Assembly: GCF_004798865.1 (NCBI RefSeq)
Contig: NW_025336479.1
Span: 7,766,485 to 7,830,484 of the forward strand
DNA: 64,000 nucleotides
Origin: Varanus komodoensis
Lineage: Eukaryota > Chordata > Lepidosauria > Squamata > Varanidae
Direction of reading: 5' to 3'
Part shown: positions 1-11,985 of the stretch, in pieces
How positions within the stretch are numbered: position 1 is the first letter of the stretch
Layout of the letters: each line of letters opens with the position of its first letter
The notes under the pieces: generated by a model
What the model was told of the DNA's origin: nothing
Seen by the model: the letters and a program-made list of their open reading frames with translations, nothing else
The model's database searches: none
Program-made: the position numbers and the translations under genes

Positions 1-506
1 TTCCCAGCTTTTGTTCAGTTCCCCCCTCCCTAATTCTAAAAGCTCAAATGTCTCTCCTAAAGATTAGTTACTGGAAGTAAAAGCTTTAAACTAATATAGA
101 CTGGCATTTTTGTCCTCCCCCTTTCACCTTCAGCCTGCCTGCAAATGCTTCCCCAGATGGAATTCAGCTCTTGGGCAGAAAGAGACGCAGCACCTCTCCT
201 GTCTTAGGGCCTGACTCTATACGACTCAGGAGATCTGGGTGCAGGGTGGGATCCTGTGCACACCTGCCCAAGCCTGTCCCATTGTGCTCGGCCATTGTTT
301 CCTAGCAAACTTGCACAAAAGTCAACTGAAAGCCTCGCTCTTTTGCATGGATGCTCTTGCAGAGGGACAGGAATCTGAAGAGGGATCTTTCTGGCATGCA
401 GTGCATTGTATGACCCATGTTAGCACAGCGCTCTCTCTGCCTTGAGCGAAGCTTTCAGGTGTGGAAACACTCACAGGTTATTCCGAGGGAAAAGCAACTG
501 GATCTT
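1..506. other. Intergenic sequence, nothing recognised
   Basis: I see no gene, RNA or clear repeat here. The open frames are short, lack a coding-like codon pattern and resemble no known protein. Confidence 0.5.
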
Positions 507-552
507 GTGCATATTTACTCAGAAGTAAGTTCCACAGAAGCCAATGAGATAG
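507..552. repeat. Fragment of short palindromic interspersed repeat
   Basis: The piece reads as a TTACTCAGAAGTAAG core followed by a CCAATGAG-like motif. The same core recurs at 10784, 11530, 12999 and 22060, and weaker versions lie near 890, 7405 and 20005. From memory, this self-complementary family (a TTACTTCTGAGTAG half facing a CTGGGAGTAAG half) is very common in lizard and snake genomes. The family name is not known to me. Confidence 0.5.
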
Positions 553-574
553 AGTTCCAATTCGGGACGCAGGG

Positions 575-783
575 AGAGGCAGTATGATACAGTGGTGAGA
601 GTGCTGGACTGCAGGGAGCTGGATTCCAGTGCTTGCTCAGCCATGAAGGTCTGAGGGTGACTTTGGGCCAGTCACTTGCCAGGTCTGTCGTGAGGATGAA
701 ACGGAGAGGAGGAGGATCAGAGGAGCCCTCTTTGGTCCTTGCAAGTGGCAAAAAGTGGGATGCAAAAGTAACGCCAATAAACA
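575..783 (+). mobile_element. tRNA-derived SINE, + orientation, diverged
   Basis: It opens with a tRNA-like head (GATACAGTGGTGAGAGTGCTGGACT, covering the A-box region) and an eroded B box. Next comes the body motif seen in the better-preserved copy at 53602 (CAGCCATGAAG, then GGGTGACTTTGGGCCAGTCAC). It ends with GTGGGATGCAAAAGTAA and an AATAAA-like tail. Clear divergence from the 53602 copy marks it as an older insertion. Confidence 0.7.
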
Positions 784-1980
784 GTGACTGCAGAGCGGCA
801 GGTTGCTCCTGCTCACCTGTGTGCTTGAAAGTGGGACTTTTTTCTAAGGGGACAAGCTGCTATCCAGTATCCACTTACCGGGGAGCAGGGCCCGTTAATC
901 TCAGTGGGACTTGGAGTAGACACATCCCTGTCAAATGGCGCAGGACTGCCTTCCTGCTGCCGAAGGAAGACTGCTTCACAACTTCCTCCTAGCAAGAGGC
1001 TCCATTCCTCAAAGCATTTACTTCATAGAAATGCCACTGATACTGATGGATCTGCTCCTGTGTTTACTGAGAAGATCATCAGTTTGATTTGTGAACCCTG
1101 GTAAGATCATCAGTTTGATAAACCAAACTAGGCGATCACAAAAGTGTATTGTTCGCGCTGTCTCCCTAGCCCTGTGGAGTGGACTTTGTGTACTCATACC
1201 CGTGAAAGAGAAATGGAAGCTCACTTGTTTGTTTGTTTATTTATTTGCTTGCTTATTCATTTTTTCATTCTGCTATCAAATCTTCCTTATTTGACCCAAC
1301 CACAATTGTTCTCTGTCTCCTCTCGCTCTCCAGAGCTGTTTTAAATATTCCAACCATTTGATTTCTACCCATTCCCTCAGGCAACATCCACACTCCATCC
1401 ATCTCACTAAAAACTTGCCTTGACATCCGGCCCACATTTTTTCTTTACTCAGTTCTGTCAAGGCACTCCTACTCATCTCTCCTTGGAGCACTCAGAAACA
1501 CTCTTCCCCATTCAAGCCACATGGCCCAGAGCCAGGGAAACAATGGTGTTTGCAGAGAGAGGTATTAAAACTTATGGGGCAGGTGACTTCCCGTCTTTCT
1601 GGGAGAAGAGTTGGACCTGACTGGGTGTTTATGACTGAGAATAAGGATCTGTCCTAAACCCACTCAACCAATGAAACATAAAGGAGGGAGTCGTATCACG
1701 GTATTCAAAGGCTATCCTTTCGCTAAACACGGTGACATGTTTATTTCAGAATAAAATTAGCAATGTTGATTTACACATCACAGCCAAAGCCTGGACATGG
1801 GTTTGAAGTGATCCACCCTAAAGGGGCTGTTATAATGAGATCTGTGCACAAATGGCCTCTTGAAATTGTCCACCCTGTTTGTGCGAAGAGAAATTGAGAG
1901 GAGAGCATCAGCAAATGTCTACAAGGGCAAAGAGAAATTCTGATTCGTTTCTCACAGGCAGGGCTCACCATTGTCAGCCC

Positions 1981-1983
<3 letters not shown>
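784..1983. other. Intergenic sequence without a recognised gene
   Basis: Apart from a fragment of the palindromic repeat family near 890-935, I recognise nothing. A short near-duplicate (AAGATCATCAGTTTGAT occurring at about 1072 and 1103) is a local direct repeat. Confidence 0.45.

Positions 1984-2055
<72 letters not shown>
1984..2055. repeat. (TC)n microsatellite
   Basis: An uninterrupted CT dinucleotide run of about 72 bp. Frames crossing it give artificial Ser-Leu or Arg-Glu polymers and are not genes. Confidence 0.98.
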
Positions 2056-2057
<2 letters not shown>

Positions 2058-4794
2058 GCTTTTAGTGTTTTGTGCTGCCCTGCAAGTGGCAACAGCATTG
2101 ACTGTGCTGACAAGTTGGCCCCATTTTGCACCTACCACAATACGGGGCAGGGGGCCAGTCAAGCTCCAGGGAAGGAGCAGAACGAATGCAGTGCCAAAAT
2201 CAGCCCTTCGGTTTTCTGAACTTTCTCCCCTAAGAAAGAGGCTTCCATTGTTCTGCTTCACTGCCAGGGTGTTTTATAACTTATTTTTGATGTGCTTTTG
2301 AGCTGACCTCATCACCACAAAGGGCCTGAAGGTGCTCAGTGTGTGTTTTCTTTCTATTACACATCTCTATTGCTCTGCAACCAACCAGGCTGCCTCCACT
2401 TCCTGGTCTGGAAATGTCCTATGGGAGGAATGACCTCATGATGTCTTCCCAGGCCTCAAATGGAGTGTGGGAAGCAGAGGACCATTCAGGCTGCCAGAAA
2501 GAAGAAGAAATAAACTGTCCAGTCCTGTACAATGAAAAACAGAACATGCAGGCACACGCCTCAAGCCCCGCCTATGTAAGAGGAGCAAAAGAAACCCGAA
2601 CTCAGCCCATGAGAATTTTTCCATCTTTTCACCATTGAATTTATTTTTGAAAGCAATTTCTCTCTGATCAAACCGAATGAGAATGCTTGCCAAAATGTGG
2701 AGAAAATTTCAGCTGCAGTCAAAGAGCTAAGGAAACGATGAGCGGGATACGCAGCCAGAACTGCTGTGTTACAGTTGGTGTGGAATGGCCAAGCCGAAGC
2801 ACCTGGCTCCCACGCCTTGGTTATGTCCATCCAGCATAGCTCATCCCTCAGCATGGCCACATCCGAGGAGGTCGGGGCAGGCCAACCTTCGGAGGCCAAC
2901 CAGGATCACGTTTGCCACCTGGAGAACCTGTCCTGGGCTCCACTCCAAAGGGGCTGCTTGGGGAAGCCCGGCTAGTCACAAAGGACTGGCAACCTGCCCG
3001 GGCGACTGAGTACAAAGCAGAGGTGGGGCCTAAGTTTCGGGAATGACCCACAGGAACTCATAAGGAATAAAGGTGGCAGGAGGTGGAAGGCCTCCTTTTC
3101 CTTTGCAGTTATCCTAGTGGCTGGTAAAACAATGTCAGTCCGGACTGATGCTAAAGCAACGACAGTGCCATGTACGTCAGCTAGGAAGTGCAGACGACCG
3201 AGGAGATGGGTGAGATGATTGGCACTGCATGTCTGATTGATGTGCCCCAGGCCAACAGGACACATAAATAAGGTGATAACTATTTCCTCCTCATAACAGA
3301 GGAGCTTCTGGTGGTGGACTTCCTCCAAGGCCCTTGGGCATACATCATCCTATGGTCCCTGGGATGTCCTTCCAAATGTCACATGATCACATCCTAATTT
3401 AGTGACTGCTGCAAAGTTCCATGAATTTGGGATGGAGAATCTCTTAATTTAAAAAAAAAATAGACTATATTTTTTCAAACTGATTTTTGAAGTGTTGTAC
3501 GGTACAACATAATAAAATAACTCATATTAAAAAAACAGCCACAGTATGAATGTACAGACAGCACTAAAACTGGCAGAAAACAGTAAAAATAGTAAATATC
3601 CATCATGTTGTGCCTCCCTGAGTTGAAGGGGCGGGGGATCAATTACTATTTAAAAATGAGAAAGCTGAGAGGAGGCTGAATCTCGTTCACAAAAGAGTCC
3701 CCCAGTTTTGCTACCAGACCTTCTTGCCAGTGTCCATCAATCTTGAAACGCTGAACCAGAGAAAAGGGCTGCTGGTGCCCATTTTAGGACTCCAGCAGGT
3801 CCTGGTGGCAAGACTGTTTAACAGTTTAAAGGTTCTTGGCACTGCTTCAAATTGACCCTGGGAATGAACTGATGATGTCGTGGGAAAGGTATTCAGCAGA
3901 GGTGAATAATTCCTGGCCCTCCACATGTTTTGACCTGTAGTTCCTTGCCAGCACAGACAATGGTGAGAGATGAAGGGAACTTGGGATGGGCCGCAAGTAG
4001 CCCTCCCCCGTCTAAAATGCCTCAGCCACCTGCATCTTGGCTAACACATTTCAAACCATCCCTACCCATTCTTACAATTGACATTCTCTGCAGTTCAAAT
4101 ACTCCTTATGATTGCATCTCCAATGCCACCAGGCTACAAACCTTGGCATAAATAGGTTTGGCATTCTTTGTCATCCTCTTGCCTGTTCCACCACCTTGAT
4201 TTTCTCCTCATTTTGGCCCCAAATGCTAGCAGTGATGGGAAATTGGCCAACAAATCAATATCCCTTAGGATTCGGCCTTCCACATGCTGCTTTGATAGCG
4301 ATTTTGTTATGCTTTATCATCACTTCGAGAGATGTGACACAAGGACGTGCGAAGCTGCCTTATTCCAAGGCAGGCCATTGGTCCCTTGAGTTTACACTTG
4401 GTAGATGCTACCAAGATCCTACCAAGTGTACTCAGCAGTACATCCCACTGCATTCTGCTTTTCTCTTGGTGAACATGACAACTTCCATTGGAAGATTATA
4501 ATCCAAGGAGAGGTACAGAAGTATGAGCACAACTAGAATGCAGTGCCAGTGCCATCAGGAGGGCTGAATAGCATTTGTGAACAATGCACAGACTTAAAGC
4601 CTACGATCGCTGAATTGTACTGAGTCAGAAGAAAACGGTGCCAAGACCAAAGCCAACCAAGGGCAGGGAGGCCTATGAAACAGAAAGAGACATCGCTTGA
4701 GCCATGCATGCTTCTGTTGGCAACCAAATACAGTCAAATCCTGCAGGAAAGACCCAGAGTTTTGAATCCACCCCGCAGAAAGATGGTGGGGCAG
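2056..4794. other. Intergenic sequence; one MITE half-copy
   Basis: No gene is supported. At about 3915-3947 the string GGCCCTCCACATGTTTTGACCTGTAGTTCC matches one half of the palindromic MITE-like family seen whole at 7144 and 30763. The remainder has short A runs and only short, non-coding-like frames. Confidence 0.45.
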
Positions 4795-4908
4795 AGGGGG
4801 GGGGGGGGNNNNNNNNNNNNNNNNNNNNNNNNNNNNNNNNNNNNNNNNNNNNNNNNNNNNNNNNNNNNNNNNNNNNNNNNNNNNNNNNNNNNNNNNNNNN
4901 NNNNNNNN

Positions 4909-4949
<41 letters not shown>
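4795..4949. repeat. G-run, 100-N assembly gap, then (AG)n
   Basis: A run of G runs into exactly 100 N (4809-4908), which resumes in an AG repeat of about 41 bp to 4949. Exactly 100 N is the conventional placeholder for a gap of unknown length. The flanks show that assembly stopped inside a simple repeat. Confidence 0.97.
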
Positions 4950-4951
<2 letters not shown>

Positions 4952-6690
4952 CAGTCCACCACTTTCCCTTTATTGACCCAAATTGGAATTGTATGTAAGC
5001 CACTCTGGATAGAAATGAAAATTGGTACAATAACATATATCACGATCAGATAGGGAGGCTTCTCAGCACACGTTCTTTCCTGGAAAAAAAAAAATCTGCA
5101 TTGGCATCAGACCTTAAGTTGGATAAAGGGTTCAGGCTGCATGCAGCTTAGTCCAACCTCAGTGTGATTTTTTTCTGTCCACATACTTTTCTTGTTACAT
5201 AATTTGAGATGTGATAGTTTCAAATCTGAAATCAAAGGCAAGCTATATACTGCTGATCTCACACATAAATGGATGATATTTTGCTTGAGATATCTGGTAT
5301 GCTAGTACGGAGCAAGTGACATATCAAAAATATTGAACACATCATCTTATAGGTACATGTACATATCAGAGATATGTGCATAGCTTGCTGGCACTGGCCT
5401 TATTCCTTGATTTTACTGAGACTGGTGATTATTAAATGACTCTGTGAGCAGCAAGATTTCCTGGTACAGCTTTTCCTGGATTGCTCCATTCTTGGAGGAT
5501 GCTGTATGTATAAATGCTCCCTCATCTGGGAAGGGACTCACTTTACATAGACAAATTATGTCAGGGAGAAGAGTAGGTCAAATTAAGCTTCCTGATATGT
5601 GGGTTCTATTGCAAGGTAATTGTGAGGTGAAACATCTTTCACACATTCATACCTCCCTGCAACCTAAAGTGGTACTGTCTGGGAAGTCTTAGCTCTCAAT
5701 TCATTTGGCCCTCAGCCTCATGAGTGGAAAAGGTGAATGAGGGCAGGGCTTTGTGTTCCTGAGTGCAGGAAATGCTTGGGGTGCAGTGCTTGATCCAACC
5801 ATCCCAGTGGCTGTTCCTGAGAATAAAGGGAGGTACATCCACTCCCATCACTTCTTGCCTGTTGGAGGCAATGGGATTAGCTCCCCCTGCCTCCAGTCAA
5901 AAAAAGTGAGGCTTAATTGGATTCTACATCAGTTCTTGGACTAACCCTGCAGAAGAAAAGTGATCACTACCCATGATTCTTAAAATATCCATCATACTGA
6001 AATGGCCTCTTTTCCTCAGAAGACCTGTGACATTAGTTCAGCCAGGGGACCTGGTGGCGCAGAAATGAATGTCTAGTGCAGACCAAGAGGGCTTCTCATA
6101 CTGGCTTCTGCAAGTCCTGGCGAAGTGGTACGGGTTGAAGTGCAAGCACTCATCACGGCAGTCTCCACAGGCTTGTCCTCCTTGTGCCCCTTCAGATCCA
6201 CAAACCTGGTCTCGCAGCATTCTGCCCTATCAAGAGCACATCTTCTGTGAAGCTGTGGGGTCTTAAAAGCCAAGCCTTCCCCAAATCCGTTGAAGGACAA
6301 CCAGAATAGCTTGCATCGAGACAGATTTTCCTGGAAAAGTCCATTTCCAGCCAGCTATGATTACACCTAACCTCATGCCTAAAAGTCTCTGAAGAGATGC
6401 AACCTGTCCATGCACAGTCTGTATGGCCAAGGAAGGGAGGATGAGGTTTGCACTGGGATCCGGGATCCTGCGCTCATGAGTCACACATGGACAAAGGAAG
6501 CCAGTGGGATACACATTTCCAATCCGCACCAGCTCATTCTGCTTTTGCGAGCGGCAGAGGAATGCACAAAACTGAGCCCAACCGGCCTTTCTTTCCTCCC
6601 AACCAGCAATATGGGCAAAATATTGCTGGCCGGACGCAGGTTCATTCTTTGTACCCTTAGATAAATCAGGCTGAGAAAAGAGCCAGCAAA
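4950..6690. other. Intergenic sequence; coding-like stretch on minus strand
   Basis: Mostly unrecognised. Between about 6300 and 6038 the minus strand has two overlapping open frames with cysteine-rich, codon-like text. One contains ECCETRFVDLKGHK and the other CGDCRDECLHFNPYHFARTC. This could be a decayed retrocopy, but I cannot name a parent gene, so it is not annotated as one. Confidence 0.3.
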
Positions 6691-7480
6691 GAGATCTAAG
6701 TGCTCGCGGCTTGGAAACTGCACCTGCAGCGGATTCAAACGTATTTCCTCCTCCCGCACCCGCAAGCGCTGAAAGAGCAGGGGCCGGGCCGGGCTTCCCC
6801 GCCAGAACAGAGCGCCCAGCACCCCCGCTGCTGGTCTTCAGGCCGAGACGGAGGAGGCCTCTTTGGGAGGGCCGCTCCGGGGAGGATGGGGCGGGGCGAG
6901 GGGCGAGCATCCCCGGCCGCGCCTCCTTCCCAAGAGCGGAAAGCGCCGCGGCGGGGCCTGTGCTGCCGGGTCGCCGGTCTCCTGCTGCCGCCTGCAGGTG
7001 CCCCGCGCCCCGCTCCGAGCGGACTGGCTGCCCGGGCGCGTCCCGCGTCCCGCGTCCGGCGCGCAGCATCTGCGCAGCAGAGGCCTTCGGCCGGGGCCCG
7101 GTTCGCGCCGCGCCCTCCTCTCCCTCCCGGCCTTCCGCAGCCTGGGGCCGTCCAGATGTTTTGGGGCACAGCCCGCGCCATTCCTGCCCATTGGCCATGC
7201 TGGCGGGGCCTGGTGGGGGTTGAAATCCAAAACATCTGGAGGGCAGCAGGTCACGGGAGGGTGCTCCAGGCGCGCGTTAGGTACGAGCGGGCCTTCGGGC
7301 CGGCGATTTACGGACAAAGACGCCGTGCCCTCCCTCGAAGAACGAGCAGGCCGTCTTCGGAAGGCCACTGCCATGAGGCGAAGTTGGTTGGGGCCGCAAC
7401 TCCGTGCACGTTTACTTAGGAGTAAGGAAAAGCCAGCGGCAATACGGGTGACTCGTTTCCGAGGAGGGACTCAGAGAACT
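6691..7480. promoter_or_regulatory. CpG-rich block, distal part of a long CpG domain
   Basis: CpG is dense from about 6750 to 7400, with GCGCC and CGGGGC runs. Very long open frames occur on both strands here, as expected when GC-rich DNA lacks stops by composition. None has a recognisable domain. The block could be a distal CpG island or promoter of an unseen transcript. It lies 8 kb upstream of HS3ST3B1. Confidence 0.5.
7144..7250. repeat. Palindromic MITE-like repeat, nearly complete
   Basis: The terminal inverted repeats are GTCCAGATGTTTTGG at the left and CCAAAACATCTGGAGGGC at the right. The centre (CCCATTGGCCATGCTGGCGGGG) is typical of this squamate family. Other copies are at 28424, 29094, 30763 and 38015. 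No transposase is encoded, so it would be non-autonomous. It sits inside the CpG-rich block and has gained CpG. Confidence 0.75.
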
Positions 7481-7850
7481 GGCATGCCCAGCCTTGAGAA
7501 GAGAAGGCTGAGGGCGGACATGGTATCCCTCTGCAAGTACCTCAAAGGCTGTCGCAAAGAGGAAGGTCAAGAGCTCTTCTTGCTGATGTAGGACACGGAA
7601 GAATCAGTTCAAGTTGCGACAACCCAGATTCGGGCTGGGCACCAGGAAAAGCTTCCTCACTGTCAGAGCAATACGAGAATGGAACCAGCCGCCTGGAGAG
7701 GTTGGGGGCTCTCCCACACCAGAGACATTCAAAGCGAAACTGGACAGCCCTCTGAGTGGGATGGGGTAACGTGGTGTCCTGCAACAGCAGGGGTTGGACC
7801 TAATGGCCTTCATGGCCCCTTCCAACTCTTCTACGATTCTATGATTCTTC
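7480..7850 (+). mobile_element. CR1 LINE, 3' end, + orientation
   Basis: This is a 5'-truncated CR1 (chicken repeat 1 clade) retroposon. It carries the conserved end of ORF2 and the 3' UTR: CAGCCTTGAGAAGAGAAGGCTGAG, then AAGTACCTCAAAGG, GGAAAAGCTTCCTCACTGTCAGAGC, GGTTGGACCTAATGGCCTTCATGGCCCCTTCCAACTC, and a terminal CGATTCTATGATTCT tail. Truncation at the 5' end is normal for CR1. A second copy of the same subfamily is at 63371-63829. A SINE abuts it on the right. Confidence 0.93.
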
Positions 7851-7855
7851 TAGGT

Positions 7856-8090
7856 CCTCTTTATAACCTACCTTTCTCCCCACAAGCAACCCAAGGCAAC
7901 TTAAAGGATCCTCCACCACCTCTCCATTTTTATCCTCAAAGCAACCCTCTGAGGTGGGTTAGGCTGAGCATCAATGACTGATCCAAGTCATCCCATTAGT
8001 TTCCTGGCCGAGCAGCGAGTAGGACCCGGGTCTCCGAAGTCCTGGTCCTGGTCCAGGACTCGACTCAGTAGGCAACACAGCTACTGTGCT
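7856..8090 (-). mobile_element. tRNA-derived SINE, - orientation
   Basis: Read on the minus strand, it is the same SINE body as at 53602. On the + strand one sees TTTATAACCTACCTTTCTCC, then CCTCTGAGGTGGGTTAGGCTGAG, CAAGTCATCCCATTAG, and a diverged tRNA-like head at the right. It begins about 6 bp after the CR1 tail. Confidence 0.7.
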
Positions 8091-10783
8091 GTTGACTTAC
8101 CCGCCCAACTGAAAGCTGCAATGCCACCCGCACTGGCAATGGAGGAATCAACAGCGAAGTCAGCTGGACTTTCCTGCAACTGAATGATGCTTAGGATCAC
8201 TCCTTCTTAGGAGTTCCCTTTGGTCGGACTTTGGTTGGGAACTGACTTCCAGTCAAACACACGTTCAGATGTACACGCGGCTGGTAAGCAGCGTCCACGG
8301 AACGGAGCCTCGGTCAGCCCGCCTTCTCCATCCACGCCTGTCCGGCACCCGGGGGGAACCCAATCAACCCCCGCTCAGCTCTCCTCTCCACGGGTGCACT
8401 TCTGCACATACGCCAATGCTCAGAAACACTTTGGAAAACCAGCACTTATACGTGCTCCAGATACACTTTTTTGCGGTGTTTCTTTTCCATGGGGAGGCAG
8501 AACAAGAACCTCATGAAATGCTTCCTGAGGAAACCCCAAGAAGTCGGAAAGTCTCACAAAAGTGTGTGCAAGTTCTCGAACTCCCCCGCTCGCCCCTTCG
8601 GTGCCAGTTCGGTTCGTCCTAATACATTTCCGAGCTGAGATGGCTTTCTTGCTCTGCTTTCTGAGGGCCTGAGAAGTCTGCCCCCGAAGGGGACGGAGGA
8701 GGAGATGCGATGCCCTTAGGACTGGCAGAGCGGGGCAGCTCTGGCCCCGGGGATTCAGTCTCGCTCCTTGTTCTCCTGCTCCGTGAAAGGATCTTAATGA
8801 GTCCTGATCCTCCGGAGCTATTAAGTCCCTTGTGGTCTTTGAGTGGAGACGTCCCCCCGCCCGCAGCATTTTTAAAAGAGGATTATTGTCAGATTCCTGA
8901 GAAACGGAGAACTAGACAATGAAAGACAAATCTCTTCCATCCTGCAAAAGAACCGGGGAAATGCCTTCTCTTCTCAGCAGGCCATTTTCTTGCTGAGAAA
9001 TGGGTAAAAAAGCAGGGGGTGGGAGTCCGGGGGTGGACATCCGAGTTGCACTCCGATCGCCACTGGGCGGGAGCCAGGCCCATTGAGATCAATCGGCTTT
9101 GGGATGGGCCGATGCGTTTCGGATCGTCGCTAATGTGAAAGTGAGGAAGACCTTGGGGCACCGCGAGGAGGGAGTGAAGCTGAGCGAGAGATGGATGCGC
9201 GCTCTCGGAGACGGGCGTGGGCGGTAGCGCGGGGAGAAGAAGGAGCCGGTCGGGGATCGTTTTCTTAACTCCGGTGCGCATTGTTTTCATTTCTTTCCAA
9301 GTTTGAAATCCTGAGATTGTTCCAAAGACATTTAGAAAGGGCTAAAATGTACCGGGAGAGAGTATCTGTTCACAATTACCAGCTTTGTCAATTCAATTAG
9401 AAAGTCGCCCCTCCTCCCCCGCCCCCCCCCGCAGATTCGGTGATGCGGCCAGAAACCTCCCACCCTAAGAGAATGGGGGGGGGGGCATTTCCTTCTTCAA
9501 CCTTGTGAACCCCATCACTTCTCCTACATGCAAAAATTAGAACGGAAAATTCGGATCCAAGATAACTGGAATATCTTATCCCGACTGCTTCAGCCCTCTC
9601 GAGTCTTTCTCTCCCTGCGTGTTCACACAAACAAAATCACGCCCCTTTCCACATGCTCCTTACAGTGAGAAGGAAAGAAACGGTGTATTGTTGTAGTTGC
9701 TTTTAATCAGAACTGGATGATCAGTTTCCTTCGATTCTATCCCAGATGTAATAAGAAAGGGACCGAGATCGATATTTTGCCCCGGATCCGTTCCAGGGGG
9801 AAACTGAGCCCAGTCGCGGAGGAACTTTTGATGGAGTTGGAAGAATAGGGAAGGCGAGTCGGATCTAGGCAGTTTTCACTTCGTGTGAACTAGGACGCAA
9901 CCTGAACGTGTCCCAGACCTCGGCTCAGGGGAGCGGCCTTCGGTGGGCCGGCAGGTCGCAGCGTGCCTGTTGCCCCCCTGAGGCTCCGCGCCTCGCTGCA
10001 GCACTCCGTTGCCCTTGGAGTCGGTGCAGAAAGGCAGTCCTTGTTTCGATCCGAATTCTAGATCCGACTTGCGCCACGATGCTGCGTCGCAGCGCCTCTC
10101 TCTCCCCTTCCTCCCGCTCCCGCCGCGCTTCGGGCTTGCGGGGCCCGCTTTCCTTCCCCCATGCCTGAGCCGCCCAGATCCACCAACCGAAGCCGGGCGC
10201 AAACAGTGCGCTTCGATGCAAAGGATCCTGAGCGCACGAGTTCGCTTCGACTACCGGCGCTGCGCGGACAGCGCGCAAAACGGGCCGCGCAAAACGCGGC
10301 CGCCTCTCCGACCCAACCTCTCTTCGGCTGCATTTTTGTGTGTCTGCGTGTGCGCGCGGGGGGGGGGGGGGGTCTTGTTGTTACTGTGAAATACTTGGAC
10401 ATCACAAATCCTTGCCGCTCGCAGCCGATCCAGGTCTGCCTTGTCCCCTGTCTCACCGCAGCGCAACAGCAGCCCAGAAAGTCCGCGCAGGGCCGCTTTC
10501 CCTCCACTGGTCCACGTTTCGGTGCCTCTCTCTCTTCAAACTCCGGAAAGTTTCGGGTGCTGCGGAGCGCCAGGCTAGTCCACTCTCTGGAGAGGCGCGT
10601 CTCGATGTGAGGGCGTCCGAAACCCCCCTGGCTTCGCCCGCCAAGCAGAAGGAGCAAGCGAGAACAACACCCACCCCGCAAACCGGCAGGAGCTCATTTA
10701 TGAGGAAACGTGGCAAAATCTGGGCGCCGCTGGCCGCGAGATCCTCAGCCACTGGCCTGAGTGTAATTGCCGTGGGGGCCTTT
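8091..10783. other. GC-rich intergenic stretch, no gene recognised
   Basis: CpG density rises again at about 9880-10700. The stretch has homopolymer C and G runs near 9418, 9475 and 10360. Long open frames on both strands overlap one another and are low-complexity, Arg/Pro/Ala-rich text, so I treat them as composition artefacts. A promoter for an unseen non-coding transcript is possible but unsupported. Confidence 0.4.
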
Positions 10784-10870
10784 ACGTGTCTCCTCGGAAG
10801 TAAACCCCAGTGCGGGTCAATGAGGTTTACTCCTAGGTAGTAATAGCATCGAAGCAGGATCCTAACCCTG
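10784..10870. repeat. Palindromic interspersed repeat, nearly complete
   Basis: Two facing halves are visible: TCGGAAGTAAACCCCAG at the left and TGAGGTTTACTCCTAGGTAG at the right. They are followed by GCAGGATCCTAACCCTG, the usual outer arm of this family. See 12999 for the best copy. Confidence 0.6.
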
Positions 10871-11985
10871 TATTCCCGAAAGTGAGTTCTGATGAGTTCA
10901 ACGAGGAATTGCTATCTTCCTACTATTTCCTATGTAATGCTGAATAAAGTTTTGTTTTCTTCATTCGCAAGAAGAATGCATCAACCCCCTTATTGTAACC
11001 GACAAGTGAAGATGCGAAGAACTGGGGCTTCTTGGACATGACCGAGAAAGATGGGGAAAGTAAACTCCGCTGAAACAGTTTCAGAAGATAAAGGACATCC
11101 TATTGCATCGGCACTTTGGAAAGTGTTATTTGCCGGTTTTACAAGCTCTGGAGTGGCTAACTCCGACGTGCCAGAGTAATACGCTTCACATCAAAGGGGG
11201 CCACGTATTAAAAAATTGCAAGACTCCCAGTGTTCTGATATTTCTTCCATTTCGTTCATTTCAAATTCACATATGATACTCATATATCATAGCAAGAGTA
11301 ACAATACGCAGAAATTAATTTAATCTATAGTTCCCTGCAGACCCTCTTCCTTGTTAACGGGGTCTTCAGTTTTAGACATATACAGGAGCGAATCCGTTTA
11401 GAATTCGGTGTCCTTTGCTTCCGAGTCATGATGGATTGATTCCTACTTCGATCCACTTCTCCGATCCACTTGTTCTGAATCGACTTGCACTGGAGGATCG
11501 GGACCTTCGTGTTTCAGTTCAGGACCAACAGTGAAATCCTATTCATGTCTACTCGTGAGTTAGCCCTGTTAAGTTCAGTGGGGTGTATTCTAAAAGTGCG
11601 TGGATGGGAGTCCCGGTCCAGCATTCGAAACCTGGGGACTTGGCATTCAAGCAGAAAGAAGCAAACCCTTGGAAACACCTTACCTGAAGGAAACATCGGA
11701 ATCTGTACCCAGCAGGAAGTTGTGGGAATGCGCTTTCAGACGACATGGGCACAGTTATTTTTCAGACCCATGTTAGAAAAGTATACATTTGATTTACTGG
11801 TGGCTCGTTTTAGTGTTCAATCAGAAATCGGGTACACCTGTACACCAATAAGAGAGATGGGGTTTCCCTTTATTTTACTCTATCTTGTTAAGGGAAACAA
11901 CACGTTGCTTTTATGCACGTGTATAACTCAAGTCACGGGAGACTGTCCATGTAATTTCTCTCCTGCATTCTAGCAAACCGGAGCA
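10871..11985. other. Intergenic; contains a further palindromic repeat copy
   Basis: At 11530-11605 the motif GTCTACTCGTGAGTTAGCCC, followed by TTAAGTTCAGTGGGGTGTATTC, is another member of the palindromic family. The remainder is AT-moderate with no recognised gene. Confidence 0.45.

Noticed and set aside
1879-2301. 140-codon frame containing a long Ser-Leu polymer
   Set aside because: It is produced by the (TC)n microsatellite.
6263-7198. 311-codon open frame on the minus strand
   Set aside because: It lies in CpG-rich DNA where several frames on both strands stay open together. The text is Arg/Pro/Ala/Gly-rich without a domain and it crosses a MITE-like repeat.
10058-10681. 207-codon minus-strand frame
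   Set aside because: It runs through a G/C homopolymer and CpG-rich DNA and has no recognisable domain.
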